This document shows, in pieces, positions 31,235 to 40,070 of a stretch of DNA of 55,534 nucleotides. The translations under genes and the position numbers were made by a program. The stretch's first letter is position 1; each line of letters starts with the position of its first letter. The notes below the pieces were generated by a model. The model was not told where the DNA came from, made no database searches, and saw only the letters and a program-made list of their open reading frames with translations. The DNA is from Planctomycetaceae bacterium (GTDB taxonomy: Bacteria > Planctomycetota > Planctomycetia > Pirellulales > Lacipirellulaceae), in contig PATG01000018.1 of assembly GCA_002713555.1 (NCBI GenBank), forward strand, positions 50,243-105,776, read 5' to 3'.

Positions 31235-31861
31235 ATGCGATCTCTACTATCGACTTCTGCTGTCATCATATTCGCCGCAAGCTCAATGTCCCTGTTATGG
31301 GCAAAGTCCCCTAAAGGAGAAGTCGCACCCTTGACTACTGTATCCCCTAAACCTCCTAAAGCTCTGGCTCATGAAATGAACTCGCTTACTGGCAAGAAGG
31401 TCAACTTGGCCAAGAAGTACGACAAAAAAGTGGTACTAGTTGTCAACGTTGCTAGCCGCTGCGGGTTAACACCTCAATACAGACAGTTGCAGCAGCTTCA
31501 CAAGAAATATGCCACGAAAGGTCTATCTATTCTGGGATTCCCGTGCAATCAGTTTGGCAGACAAGAGCCAGGTTCTTCTAAAGAAATCCAGGCATTCTGC
31601 AAGAAGAACTATGGAGTTGAATTTGACATGTTCGAGAAAATCGAAGTTAACGGCGACCAGGCGTGCGATTTGTACAAGCACCTGACGACTCTAGATACGA
31701 AGCCGAAAAACGCTGGTAAAATCAGTTGGAACTTCGAGAAATTCTTAGTCGGCCGAGATGGCGAGGTCATTGCACGTTTCGGTCCACGCACGGCCCCAGA
31801 CGACAAGAAGTTGATTGCAGCGATCGAGGCTGCTTTAGGATCAACCAGCGCTGCGAACTAA
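31235..31861 (+). CDS. exported glutathione peroxidase-family protein
   Basis: A 208-residue protein from the ATG at 31235, with AAAGGAG seven bases upstream. An N-terminal signal peptide (about 1-23, ending near LLWA) predicts periplasmic location. Catalytic motifs are ASRCGLTPQYRQ (peroxidatic Cys), GFPCNQFGRQEPG (Gln, structural motif) and WNFEKFLV (Trp/Asn). Cys-type bacterial members usually use thioredoxin rather than glutathione. Its last four bases overlap the end of the DUF429 gene on the other strand. It adds to the antioxidant theme with the peroxiredoxin. Confidence 0.92.
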   Translation: MRSLLSTSAVIIFAASSMSLLWAKSPKGEVAPLTTVSPKPPKALAHEMNSLTGKKVNLAKKYDKKVVLVVNVASRCGLTPQYRQLQQLHKKYATKGLSILGFPCNQFGRQEPGSSKEIQAFCKKNYGVEFDMFEKIEVNGDQACDLYKHLTTLDTKPKNAGKISWNFEKFLVGRDGEVIARFGPRTAPDDKKLIAAIEAALGSTSAAN

Positions 31862-32679
31862 GTGGCATAGCTCGGGTCGACAATCCACCCCTCGAGCGGA
31901 TCTGCTTGTGGTGGGATTGACGGTGCTATCTGATTGTTGAGTGCGAAAGCGGCTGCCTGTACCGCACATAGCACTGAGTCAAGCGAGTCGCCTTTCGCGT
32001 CAGCCACAACATGCTGGCCTAATTTTGTAGCGAATTGAACCGATACTCCGTAAGCATCCGTTAGCAAACTCGTTTCACATCGCTTCAGTATCTGACGACG
32101 AGCCTGCGTGTGAGCTGTTTGTTTTACTTTCTCACTCTTATAGGAGAGCTTACCGACCAACTGCCGCACGACGAGTGCAGGATAGCCTTCGATGACCACC
32201 CGCCCGGACTCGTTGGGACGACAAGGCAGCACTGAGACACCCGCTTGTTGCAAGCGTGGAGCTCCCTCGAAGAACATCTTTCCGACAGGAACTCCGTACA
32301 GCATCATCGGGCTGCAACTTCCGGCCAGCTTATCAGTTGCTCGTAGGTGATGCTTGTCGCCCCGCGGTTGCTTCGCTCGGTACTCGCCAATCAACTCAAC
32401 AAATTCCGATTTCGACATCTGGCCGACCAACTTCACATACTCGTCCCAGACCCCTGGCCAACCAAGTGCCTTCACCAGACGGCGCGGCTGACCGATCGGG
32501 AAATCAACGACAGCAGTCCACGGACCAGGCTGAGTCAGCAACGATTCGAAGCCCGCGAATGAATTCCAGGACTCGATCTTTTTAATCATCAACCTCTCGC
32601 AATCAAGATCACAAACTGCGCATGTGAGCGGCTTTGCTGTACTGGGTGCTGACGTAAAATCGATTCCCAAAATCTTCAT
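31858..32679 (-). CDS. DUF429 family protein
   Basis: A 273-residue soluble protein with an RNase-H-like DUF429 fold pattern: the acidic start ILGIDFTSAP, AVVDFPIGQP, LYGVPVGKMFFEG, EGYPALVVRQL, DAKGDSLDSVLCAVQAA. These Asp positions resemble the acidic core of predicted nucleases of this family, but activity is unproven. It starts four bases inside the end of the iron-sulfur cryptochrome gene, so the two are one transcription unit; this pairing suggests a DNA-repair role. Confidence 0.8.
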   Translation of the reverse strand: MKILGIDFTSAPSTAKPLTCAVCDLDCERLMIKKIESWNSFAGFESLLTQPGPWTAVVDFPIGQPRRLVKALGWPGVWDEYVKLVGQMSKSEFVELIGEYRAKQPRGDKHHLRATDKLAGSCSPMMLYGVPVGKMFFEGAPRLQQAGVSVLPCRPNESGRVVIEGYPALVVRQLVGKLSYKSEKVKQTAHTQARRQILKRCETSLLTDAYGVSVQFATKLGQHVVADAKGDSLDSVLCAVQAAAFALNNQIAPSIPPQADPLEGWIVDPSYAT

Positions 32680-34244
32680 TGTTCGGATGCCAGCGAGTTC
32701 CGCAGCTGCTTGGCTTGCTTCTGGACCGCTTTAATTTCGTCGGCTTGCTTGCGGTCGAGATTTCGCAGCTGCAACGACATACGATTGTTGCCTTGGAGTT
32801 GCTGCTTGTGGCGAACCAAAAAATCCCAGTAGAGCGTGGTAAATGGACAGGCATCTTCGCCCACTGCCTTGGCCGGATCAAAGCGGCAACCGCTGCAATA
32901 ATTGCTCATTCGCTGGATGTACTTACCGGTGGCAACGTACGGCTTGCTGCCCATCACCCCATCGTCGGCGAACTGCGACATGCCCAGTGAGTTAGGCAGC
33001 TCGACCCATTCGACGGCATCCACGTAGACGGCCAAGTACCACTCGTGCACCGCTTTGGGGTCAACGCCTAGCAGCAAGGCAAACAGGCCGGTGACCATCA
33101 AACGTTGGATGTGATGGGCGTAGCCATATTCGAGCGTCTGGCTAATCGCTTGGCTCAAACAGTTCATCTCTGTATCACCGGTCCAATAAAATTTGGGTAG
33201 TGGTTGCTTGGCTTTCAAGGTATTACGATCCAGGTACTCCGGCATATAGAGCCAGTAAATGCCTCGAACGTACTCGCGCCAACCAAGAATCTGTCGCACG
33301 AAGCCCTCGACACTGTTTAGCGGTGCCTTGCCAGTGCGGTAGGCGATCACGGCTTCGTCGATGACCTCACGTGGGTCGATCAGTTTGAGGTTAAGTGCTG
33401 CTGAGAGCCGCGAGTGATAGAGATAGGGCTCGTCGGCCCACATCGCGTCTTGATATTCGCCGAAGCTGGCAAGCCGATGATGAACAAAATCATCGAGCGC
33501 CTGTCTGGCTTGTTTGGAGGTCACTGGCCAATCGAAGTGGTCGAGACTGCCGGGGTGCTTGGCGAATTTACGACTGACTAACTGGATCACTTCTTTGGTG
33601 ATCGCGTCTGGACGGAAACGTTTGTAGTTCGGCAGATTCTCAGGCCCTTGCCTACTGAAGCTACCTCGGTTGTCCGAGTCGTAGTTCCACTTGCCACCCT
33701 CGGGCTGCTTGCCATCCATGAGAATCTCATGCTTGCGTCTGAGTTCACGGTAAAAATACTCCAAACGCAGCTGCTTACGACCCTCTGCATGCGCGGAAAA
33801 CTCTTCAGGCGTGCTGAGAAAATACCTGTCGGGACGAATCTCGAAGTCGATCTTAAGTCTCTCAGCCGTGGTCACCAGGGCTTCCTGTACGCGCCACTCA
33901 CCTGATTTCGTAACGATCAGGCGTTCTGGCTTTAGTTTTTTGACTGACGCTTCTAGCTCGGCAGACAAGCTTGCCTTGTTCACCCGATCCTCCATCTTGC
34001 GATAAGACGTGCGTATTTTGCGATGCACCAGCTGCTTATGGAAATGCCGCATGCTAGTGAGGAACATCACAATCCTCGCTTTGTGGGTCCGGACATGGGT
34101 CGACTCTGCGGCCACCTCTGCCATCCAGACGACGTCCTGCTGGCAGTCGAAGCCATCAAAAACCGACGAGTCGGCGTTGAGCTGATCCCCCAATACAATC
34201 AATAAATTGCGGCAGGGCTTTTCATGTTTGTTACTACTTGCCAT
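32676..34244 (-). CDS. iron-sulfur bacterial cryptochrome / (6-4) photolyase (FeS-BCP, PhrB/CryB family)
   Basis: A 522-residue flavoprotein of the photolyase-related protein family that includes Agrobacterium PhrB and Rhodobacter CryB. It starts with LLIVLGDQL. The four cluster-binding cysteines are at 362 (EMNC), 450 and 453 (NYCSGC) and 466 (EDACPF). Their spacing of 88, 3 and 13 equals that of the characterised members. The FAD region includes NSVEGFVRQILGWREYVRG and ADDGVMGSKPY. The family binds FAD and a ribityllumazine antenna, and repairs (6-4) photoproducts or signals light. The ATG at 34244 was chosen; a start at 34301 would intrude on the divergent ferritin-like gene. Confidence 0.93.
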   Translation of the reverse strand: MASSNKHEKPCRNLLIVLGDQLNADSSVFDGFDCQQDVVWMAEVAAESTHVRTHKARIVMFLTSMRHFHKQLVHRKIRTSYRKMEDRVNKASLSAELEASVKKLKPERLIVTKSGEWRVQEALVTTAERLKIDFEIRPDRYFLSTPEEFSAHAEGRKQLRLEYFYRELRRKHEILMDGKQPEGGKWNYDSDNRGSFSRQGPENLPNYKRFRPDAITKEVIQLVSRKFAKHPGSLDHFDWPVTSKQARQALDDFVHHRLASFGEYQDAMWADEPYLYHSRLSAALNLKLIDPREVIDEAVIAYRTGKAPLNSVEGFVRQILGWREYVRGIYWLYMPEYLDRNTLKAKQPLPKFYWTGDTEMNCLSQAISQTLEYGYAHHIQRLMVTGLFALLLGVDPKAVHEWYLAVYVDAVEWVELPNSLGMSQFADDGVMGSKPYVATGKYIQRMSNYCSGCRFDPAKAVGEDACPFTTLYWDFLVRHKQQLQGNNRMSLQLRNLDRKQADEIKAVQKQAKQLRNSLASEQ

Positions 34245-34303
34245 TGCGTCGCTCGCGCCTACAGTACCTTGAGAAATAATTGATTTCAGATCAAGGAACA
34301 AAA

Positions 34304-34759
34304 ATGTCTGCTCCCAAGGAAAAAGTAATCGAATTGCTAGCCACTGCCTATAGCATGGAAATCGAAACCGTACTGAATTACCTCGCCAACAGTGTTAATC
34401 TTGACGGTGTGAGGGCCGAGGAAATCAAAAAGTCACTCGCTGCGGACATAACCGAAGAAATCATGCACGCTCAACAGCTGGGACAACGAATCAAGCAACT
34501 CGGAGGGCTCGTGCCGGGCTCGGCGGCTGTCAAGTTAGGCGGTCAGATCCAGCCGACTGAAAACACCACTGATGTCGTGGCCGTCATCAAGGCTGTGATC
34601 GACGCCGAAAAGCAAGCTTGTGCCCATTATAAGGAAGTAATTCGTGCCACCGATGGCGAGGACTACGTGACGCAAGATCTATGCATTCGACTTCTCGCCG
34701 ATGAAGAAGAACACCTGGTTCTCTTCCGCGGATTCTTGAAAGAGTACGAGTTGAAATAG
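34304..34759 (+). CDS. ferritin-like/bacterioferritin-type diiron protein
   Basis: A 151-residue four-helix protein from the ATG at 34304 (AAGGA upstream). Carboxylate and His positions typical of diiron ferritin-like proteins are visible: YSMEIETVLNYL, EEIMHAQQL, EKQACAHYKEVI and DEEEHLVLFRGF. Likely functions are iron storage or peroxide-dependent iron oxidation in the cytoplasm. It lies divergent from the iron-sulfur cryptochrome and 42 bases before the fused photolyase gene, so it may share stress regulation. Confidence 0.82.
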   Translation: MSAPKEKVIELLATAYSMEIETVLNYLANSVNLDGVRAEEIKKSLAADITEEIMHAQQLGQRIKQLGGLVPGSAAVKLGGQIQPTENTTDVVAVIKAVIDAEKQACAHYKEVIRATDGEDYVTQDLCIRLLADEEEHLVLFRGFLKEYELK

Positions 34760-34801
34760 TCTCGACCCGCCATTCAGTCTAACTCCTGGAACACGCACCG
34801 C

Positions 34802-37264
34802 ATGTCGCTCGTGATTGAAGAGCTGTTAGAGTTATTGCCCGAGGGGCTGGGTGAGCGCGTACGGTTGTTGTCAAGCAACACAGTGCATAGCTCAGGAGAA
34901 TTTGTTCTCTACTGGATGTGTACCGCCGTACGCGCTGACGAAAATCCGGCGTTGGAAGTTGCGATCACCGCGGCCAACGAACTTGGATTGCCCGTATTGG
35001 TTTACCAGGCATTATCTGATCGGCATCCGTACGCAGCCGACCGCCATCACACTTTCTATCTAGAAGGTGCTAGAGACGTCCAACTGGCACTAGCGGAGAG
35101 GGATATCGCCTACGCGTTTCACTTGGAAAGACCTGGCCACCGCGGATCCCACCTGCAAGCTTTAGCGGCACGTACAGCTCTGGTCGTGACTGAGGATATG
35201 CCTGTCCAGCCGCTGCGGGCATGGACTCGATTGCTGAGCAGCTCAGTCGACGCGCCGGTCCTCAAAGTTGATACAGCCTGTATTGTCCCCATGCAGTTGG
35301 TCGGACAAGCCTACGAGCGCGCATTCGCCTACCGCAAGGCGACCAAACAGTTCTACGAACAACGTATCAAAAAGCAGCTAGAGCCGATCGTTCCGGCGCA
35401 TACGTCTGAACTGCCGGATGATTTGCCGTTCGAGCCGATCGATCTGCAAACGGCCAATCTTGGTAGTTTGGTAGCTCAGTGCGAAATTGACCATACCGTT
35501 GGACCAGTCCCGCACACGGTTGGTGGATCGGTTGCGGGCTCTGCTCGTTGGCTAAACTTCAAGAATACGAAGCTCTCAGGCTATGCAAAGCTACGTAACA
35601 ATCCGCTGGCCGAAGGGGTTAGCTGGCTCTCCGCGTATTTGCATTACGGCATGGTATCGCCTCAGCGAATTGCACGTGAATCCGCCGAAATACGTAATGA
35701 GGGCGCTGAGAAGTATCTTGATGAGCTACTAATTTGGCGTGAGCTTGCCTACTCGTTCTGCTTCTACCGCGAGGATCACGATTCGCTTTCCGCGCTGTCT
35801 GAATGGGCGATAAAGTCGCTTGCAGAGCACGAGTCGGATCGCCGACCTGCATTGTTATCGTGGGAAGCCCTGGCCCGTGGTCGCACTCAAGATATCCTCT
35901 GGGACGCGGCTCAAGCGTCGCTTCTGATTCACGGCCAGTTGCACAACAACGTTCGCATGACGTGGGGCAAAGCGATTGTGAATTGGACGAAGGATGCCCA
36001 GCAAGCTTTGGCGATGATGATTGATCTCAATCACCGCTATGCCCTCGACGGGGGCGATCCGGCATCCTATGGAGGCATCCTGTGGTGCCTAGGGCAGTTT
36101 GATCGGCCCTTCCCACCAGCACGACCTATCTTTGGCACTGTGCGCGATCGCTCGACCGCCCAACACTCCCAGCGTCTGAACTCGCAAAAATATCTCAGTC
36201 ATACAACTCGACCGCTCTGTGATCCTTCACTCAAGGTTGCAGTAATTGGAGCTGGCATTTCAGGGCTGGTTTGTGCCAGAACACTTCAGGACCATGGCAT
36301 CAACGTAACCGTGTATGAGAAGAGTCGCGGACCGGGCGGAAGGATGTCGACGAGACGCACGGAAGAAGGGCTACAATTTGATCACGGTGCACAGTACTTT
36401 ACTGCACGTGATCCTCGATTCCGTCGGTATGTCGATTCTTGGCAGCACGACGGTATCGTCGCACCGTGGAATGGCCGGATCGTTACGTTACAAGGCGGCG
36501 AGGTGATCGACGAAAAGGGCGGCAGCGATCGTTTTGTTGCTGTGCCAGGCATGAATGCCATTTGTCGCCACTTGGCTAGCGATCTGGACATTCACTACGG
36601 CACGAAGGTGTCACCGCTACAAGAAAGCGGCGACAGCTGGCAGTTAGCAGATGATGACTCAAATGCCTTGGGCGCGTTTGATGCAGTGATCGTTTCGGCA
36701 CCAGCTTTCCAAACTGCAGTCCAGCTAACGGTGGTACCAGATCTCGCCGCAAAAGCGAGATCATCTGAAATGAGTAGCTGCTGGGCGGTGATGGTTGCAC
36801 TCCGGCAAGGTTTGGAGCTTCCGTTTTGTGGTGCTTTCGTGCACGAGTCACCGCTTTCATGGATTGCCTTGGATAGCAGCAAGCCGGGTCGCTCATCGCA
36901 ATCAGAAACATGGATCCTCCATGCGTCACCCGACTGGTCAGAGGCCAACATGGAACGTCAGCCAGCCGACGTTGAAGCCGATCTGTTGGCCGAATTCTGG
37001 CGTAGTATCGGCAAGCCCGCAGTCGAGATCAACTATAGCACAGCTCACCGATGGCGTTTTGCCTTGCCCACCAGTCCATTGGAATCACGTTGTTTATTTG
37101 ATGGGGAATCAATGGTCGGCGCTTGCGGCGACTGGTGTGGAGGACCGCGCGTCGAGGGAGCATTCCTGAGCGGCTCAGCCGTAGCAGGTCGTGTTCTGGG
37201 AGAGTTTATGCAAATGAACTCCGCTCTGCAATCTGCATCACAATCCCAGCCACAACTGTCTTGA
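34802..37264 (+). CDS. class II-like photolyase fused to a renalase-like NAD(P)/FAD oxidoreductase
   Basis: An 820-residue two-enzyme fusion. Residues 1 to about 470 are a photolyase: SSGEFVLYWMCTAVRADENP, WLSAYLHYGMVSPQRI, YLDELLIWRELAYSFCFY, LHNNVRMTWGKAIVNWT, ALDGGDPASYGGILWCLGQF and ARPIFGTVRD. From about residue 478 a second FAD protein begins: VAVIGAGISGLVCARTL, EKSRGPGGRMSTRR, FDHGAQYFTARDPRF, VPGMNAICRHL, and CGDWCGGPRVEGAFLSG at the end. The second half matches FAD amine-oxidase/renalase-like proteins, usually encoded beside photolyases in light-stress clusters. The fusion suggests the oxidoreductase serves or reduces the photolyase flavin, or acts on the same stress. Both halves appear complete. 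Confidence 0.92.
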   Translation: MSLVIEELLELLPEGLGERVRLLSSNTVHSSGEFVLYWMCTAVRADENPALEVAITAANELGLPVLVYQALSDRHPYAADRHHTFYLEGARDVQLALAERDIAYAFHLERPGHRGSHLQALAARTALVVTEDMPVQPLRAWTRLLSSSVDAPVLKVDTACIVPMQLVGQAYERAFAYRKATKQFYEQRIKKQLEPIVPAHTSELPDDLPFEPIDLQTANLGSLVAQCEIDHTVGPVPHTVGGSVAGSARWLNFKNTKLSGYAKLRNNPLAEGVSWLSAYLHYGMVSPQRIARESAEIRNEGAEKYLDELLIWRELAYSFCFYREDHDSLSALSEWAIKSLAEHESDRRPALLSWEALARGRTQDILWDAAQASLLIHGQLHNNVRMTWGKAIVNWTKDAQQALAMMIDLNHRYALDGGDPASYGGILWCLGQFDRPFPPARPIFGTVRDRSTAQHSQRLNSQKYLSHTTRPLCDPSLKVAVIGAGISGLVCARTLQDHGINVTVYEKSRGPGGRMSTRRTEEGLQFDHGAQYFTARDPRFRRYVDSWQHDGIVAPWNGRIVTLQGGEVIDEKGGSDRFVAVPGMNAICRHLASDLDIHYGTKVSPLQESGDSWQLADDDSNALGAFDAVIVSAPAFQTAVQLTVVPDLAAKARSSEMSSCWAVMVALRQGLELPFCGAFVHESPLSWIALDSSKPGRSSQSETWILHASPDWSEANMERQPADVEADLLAEFWRSIGKPAVEINYSTAHRWRFALPTSPLESRCLFDGESMVGACGDWCGGPRVEGAFLSGSAVAGRVLGEFMQMNSALQSASQSQPQLS

Positions 37265-37307
37265 CACCGTAATACTGATTGAACAGTCGCAAAGGAAAGT
37301 GAGTACG

Positions 37308-37706
37308 ATGCAGTTTAGTGACGAGGAGATCAAATTAGCACGCGAGCTGCGCGAAGCGGGACTTGCTTGGGAGCCACACTCTGGCCACTATGTGCATGAT
37401 GAAACAGGTTTCTGTAAACAGACGTCTCCCTTTCAGGAAAAAGTCTATTTCATCCTGAACTACGATTACTTCATGAAATCGGTGGGTGGCGTCGTGCGAT
37501 TTAAACAGATCATGCTTTGGCTACCTACTTGGGACGATGCGCGAAGACAACTGAAATTGCTCGGAGTTCCAGATGCGAGTGTAGTTGACCGACTTGAGCA
37601 TACACGGGCAATCGAACAAGGCAACGAACGTTTCATCCTCTATCAACTCATCAAGTCTGCACTCGCTGAGCAAACTGCTCAAGTTGGTTCTGTACACTGG
37701 AGTTAA
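37308..37706 (+). CDS. hypothetical protein preceding a photolyase fragment
   Basis: A 132-residue soluble protein: EEIKLARELREAGLAWEPHS, HYVHDETGFC, KVYFILNYDYFMKSVGG, IMLWLPTWDDARRQLKLLGV. Aromatic-rich and acidic. No family is recalled with confidence, but its stop lies only three bases before the photolyase fragment, so a role tied to that photolyase is likely. The ATG at 37308 is favoured over the GTG at 37299, because AAAGGA is too close to the GTG. Confidence 0.6.
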   Translation: MQFSDEEIKLARELREAGLAWEPHSGHYVHDETGFCKQTSPFQEKVYFILNYDYFMKSVGGVVRFKQIMLWLPTWDDARRQLKLLGVPDASVVDRLEHTRAIEQGNERFILYQLIKSALAEQTAQVGSVHWS

Positions 37707-37709
37707 TCG

Positions 37710-37853
37710 ATGCAAATCGCCTGGTTCAAACGTGACTTACGCATTGAAGATCACGCACCATTCTTGCAGCCATCACATGCGAGTCCAGCGATCAGCTTCC
37801 GCTTGAGCCCGAGGTTCTTAGGCTTGATGGCTGCTCGATTTGTTATTTGGTGA
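37710..37853 (+). pseudogene. N-terminal fragment of a cryptochrome/photolyase
   Basis: A 47-codon frame begins MQIAWFKRDLRIEDHAPF, a near-perfect match to the first beta-strand and helix of the photolyase antenna domain (WFKRDLRxxDHxPL). After about 20 residues homology ends and the frame stops at 37851-37853. A complete enzyme has about 480-510 residues. No C-terminal FAD-domain blocks are seen before the next gene at 37968. The gene has therefore lost almost its whole body. It directly follows the hypothetical gene with a three-base gap. Confidence 0.8.
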
Positions 37854-37967
37854 AATAAATCTGCAAATCCCGGTTGCGAAGTCCGTAGCTTCGGGGCGGA
37901 TACTCGGCTCCTCCATCGTTGCCGGGTTTTTACTCGTTATTAATCCCTGGTAGTTTAAGGCAAAACC

Positions 37968-39116
37968 ATGACTTACGCTCGCGCTAGGCTCTGGCTCGGA
38001 ATTACGGGTGTCGGCACAATGGTAATCTTAGCGCTATTGCTCCTAATAACACGTAAGCACGAAGCAGTAATGTCAACCGTAGAGGCTTGGCAAGAAAATG
38101 ATGTCTGGAGTCTGGGCGCATTTCTAGGCGATTTCTTGCTGATCATGTTGCCGCTCGATATACTGGGTGGGTTTGTGTTACCCAACCGATACCAGCGGCA
38201 GTCGGCTACGTTTGCCCATTTCTTTGGGCAATGGCTGATTGGTGTGATGCTGCAATCATTCCTTTTCATGTCTACTGGACTTGTTATCTTGGCAATTGGC
38301 CGATTGCTTGGACTTGGGGGAGTCCTAACACTAATTGCAACGCTTTGCTTCGCCTATATTTCAATGCAAGGCCGCTTAGTTCGTTTGACGATCGATGGTG
38401 CTCAGTACCGTCCGGCGCGCCAATTAGTTATGCTGAGGCGAAGATTGCAGCAATTTCGAGCAGTCAATCGACCAATAGAAGTTCTGAGCCACAGTGACCC
38501 TGGATTTACAGGAGGAGTTGTCGGTCTACCAGGTAGGGAAAACATCATCATTCCTCGCATCTGGTTTAACCACTTGTCGACTGAACAGCTCGCCACTGTA
38601 GTTACACGTCGGCTGATTGCCATCGAATCAAACAGTCGCAACAAAGGATTGTTGCTAGCGTTGCTCTGGATTCTTACGGGCTTTACGTTCTCCACGTTAT
38701 TGCCAGGAGCAGGAGTGAAGAGCGTGGCTCAGTTGGTCACGACTTGTGCGGGATTCACACTTTGGACGTTCTTTGGTTTGCTCGTACTGCCATCGGTGAG
38801 TCGCCTTGCATCTTATTCGATTGACAGTAAGCTTATTGAGCGCGGAGTGTCTCGACAGCTGTTGGAAAGTACTCTTACGGCACTCGATCGTCTGCAAGAT
38901 AATGAACCCGATCGTTCGAAGCTGGTTGAAACGATTTTTCATCCCGTGCCGAGCGTGGCTAACAGGTGTGAGCTTAGTATTGGCGACAGCAGTGGTGCGT
39001 GGCATGCCGCTCGTATGGTTCTTTTTCTTTCTTGGTCATGTCTCGGCCTCTTGTCGCGAGCCGTGCACTGCAATGTGGGTCGACCAGAGCTTTGGATTAT
39101 GCTGCCGACCGACTGA
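37968..39116 (+). CDS. M48-like polytopic membrane protein without the zinc-protease motif
   Basis: A 382-residue protein with about four N-terminal helices (residues 8-30, 55-75, 85-110, 115-135), a cytoplasmic region and two more helices (about 225-245, 255-275). The arrangement FTGGVVGLPGRENIIIP, WFNHLSTEQLATVV resembles M48 peptidases (HtpX/BlaR-like). Where HExxH should follow, the sequence reads TRRLIAIES, at about residue 212, so zinc binding is lost. The later Glu-containing helix is also altered (ASYSIDSKL). It may be an inactive scaffold or sensor. It ends 20 bases before the deacetylase gene. Confidence 0.6.
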   Translation: MTYARARLWLGITGVGTMVILALLLLITRKHEAVMSTVEAWQENDVWSLGAFLGDFLLIMLPLDILGGFVLPNRYQRQSATFAHFFGQWLIGVMLQSFLFMSTGLVILAIGRLLGLGGVLTLIATLCFAYISMQGRLVRLTIDGAQYRPARQLVMLRRRLQQFRAVNRPIEVLSHSDPGFTGGVVGLPGRENIIIPRIWFNHLSTEQLATVVTRRLIAIESNSRNKGLLLALLWILTGFTFSTLLPGAGVKSVAQLVTTCAGFTLWTFFGLLVLPSVSRLASYSIDSKLIERGVSRQLLESTLTALDRLQDNEPDRSKLVETIFHPVPSVANRCELSIGDSSGAWHAARMVLFLSWSCLGLLSRAVHCNVGRPELWIMLPTD

Positions 39117-39136
39117 AATCGAAATTTGCCGAAGCG

Positions 39137-40048
39137 ATGAAAGTCTATTACAGCGATACCTTCGAACTGCCGCTCCCGGAAAGCCATCACTTTCCCATGG
39201 AAAAGTATCGTCGTGTCCGAGAGCGGCTAGAAACTTGTGCTTTTGCCAGCCAGCTTAAGTTCAGTCTTCCGTCTGCCGCTACGGATCAGCAGCTGTTGCT
39301 TGTGCATACGCCAGAGTATCTTCGCAACGTCAAAGAGGGAAACTTGACTCGCATCGAGCAGCGTCGGATCGGATTTCCATGGTCGGCTGAGATGGTAGAG
39401 CGACATCGCCGATCGACTGGAGCGACGATCGCTGCAGCAAAAGCTGCTCTTAGTGATGACCATGGAGTCCATCTCGCCGGCGGTACTCACCATGCCTTCG
39501 CTGATCGCGGCGAAGGTTTTTGCGTCCTTAATGATGTAGCGGTTGCGATCCGTGTGTTGCAGGCAGAAGGAGCCATTCAGCGAGCGGTGATCATAGACCT
39601 CGATGTCCACCAAGGCAACGGGACCGCAGCAATTTTCGCCGATGATTCTACTGTCTTCACGTTTTCGATGCATGGGGAAAGAAATTTTCCGCAATCGAAG
39701 AACGGCAGCGACTCAGATATTCAGTTGTCCGATGGCACATCTGATGACGAATATCTGCCATTACTCAACGACGTTTTGACGACTAAACTGCCCCTGGAAC
39801 AATCTGATATCGTGTTCTACGTCGCTGGTGCGGACTGCTACCAACACGATCGCTACGGCAGGCTCGCGCTGACGAAGAGTGGTTTAGCTAGCCGCGACCG
39901 ACTCGTGTTCCAGGCATGCAACGAGCATTCGTGCCCCGTTGTGGTCGTGATGGGGGGTGGCTACGCTCAAGATATCGACGATATCGTCGATATCAACGTC
40001 GGCACTATTGAAGAACTACTCAATGTCTTCGCACCTATTCCACGGTAG
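39137..40048 (+). CDS. class IV-like histone-deacetylase-family amidohydrolase
   Basis: A 303-residue zinc hydrolase of the arginase/deacetylase fold. Catalytic motifs are LAGGTHHAFADRGEGFC (His-His), IIDLDVHQGNGTA (zinc Asp and His), YVAGADCYQHDRYG (zinc Asp) and VVVMGGGYAQD (with the catalytic Tyr). The start MKVYYSDTFELPLPESHHFP and the compact length resemble HDAC11-type proteins. Bacterial members can remove acyl groups from polyamines or proteins; the substrate here is unknown. The ATG at 39137 avoids overlap with the upstream gene. Confidence 0.9.
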   Translation: MKVYYSDTFELPLPESHHFPMEKYRRVRERLETCAFASQLKFSLPSAATDQQLLLVHTPEYLRNVKEGNLTRIEQRRIGFPWSAEMVERHRRSTGATIAAAKAALSDDHGVHLAGGTHHAFADRGEGFCVLNDVAVAIRVLQAEGAIQRAVIIDLDVHQGNGTAAIFADDSTVFTFSMHGERNFPQSKNGSDSDIQLSDGTSDDEYLPLLNDVLTTKLPLEQSDIVFYVAGADCYQHDRYGRLALTKSGLASRDRLVFQACNEHSCPVVVVMGGGYAQDIDDIVDINVGTIEELLNVFAPIPR

Positions 40049-40070
40049 CACTTTTCTCTAGAGCTTTGAT

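Noticed and set aside
37869..37930. Possible terminator CCCGG...CCGGG followed by a T-run
   Set aside because: Only a five-base stem across a loop of nearly 50 bases; too weak to call.
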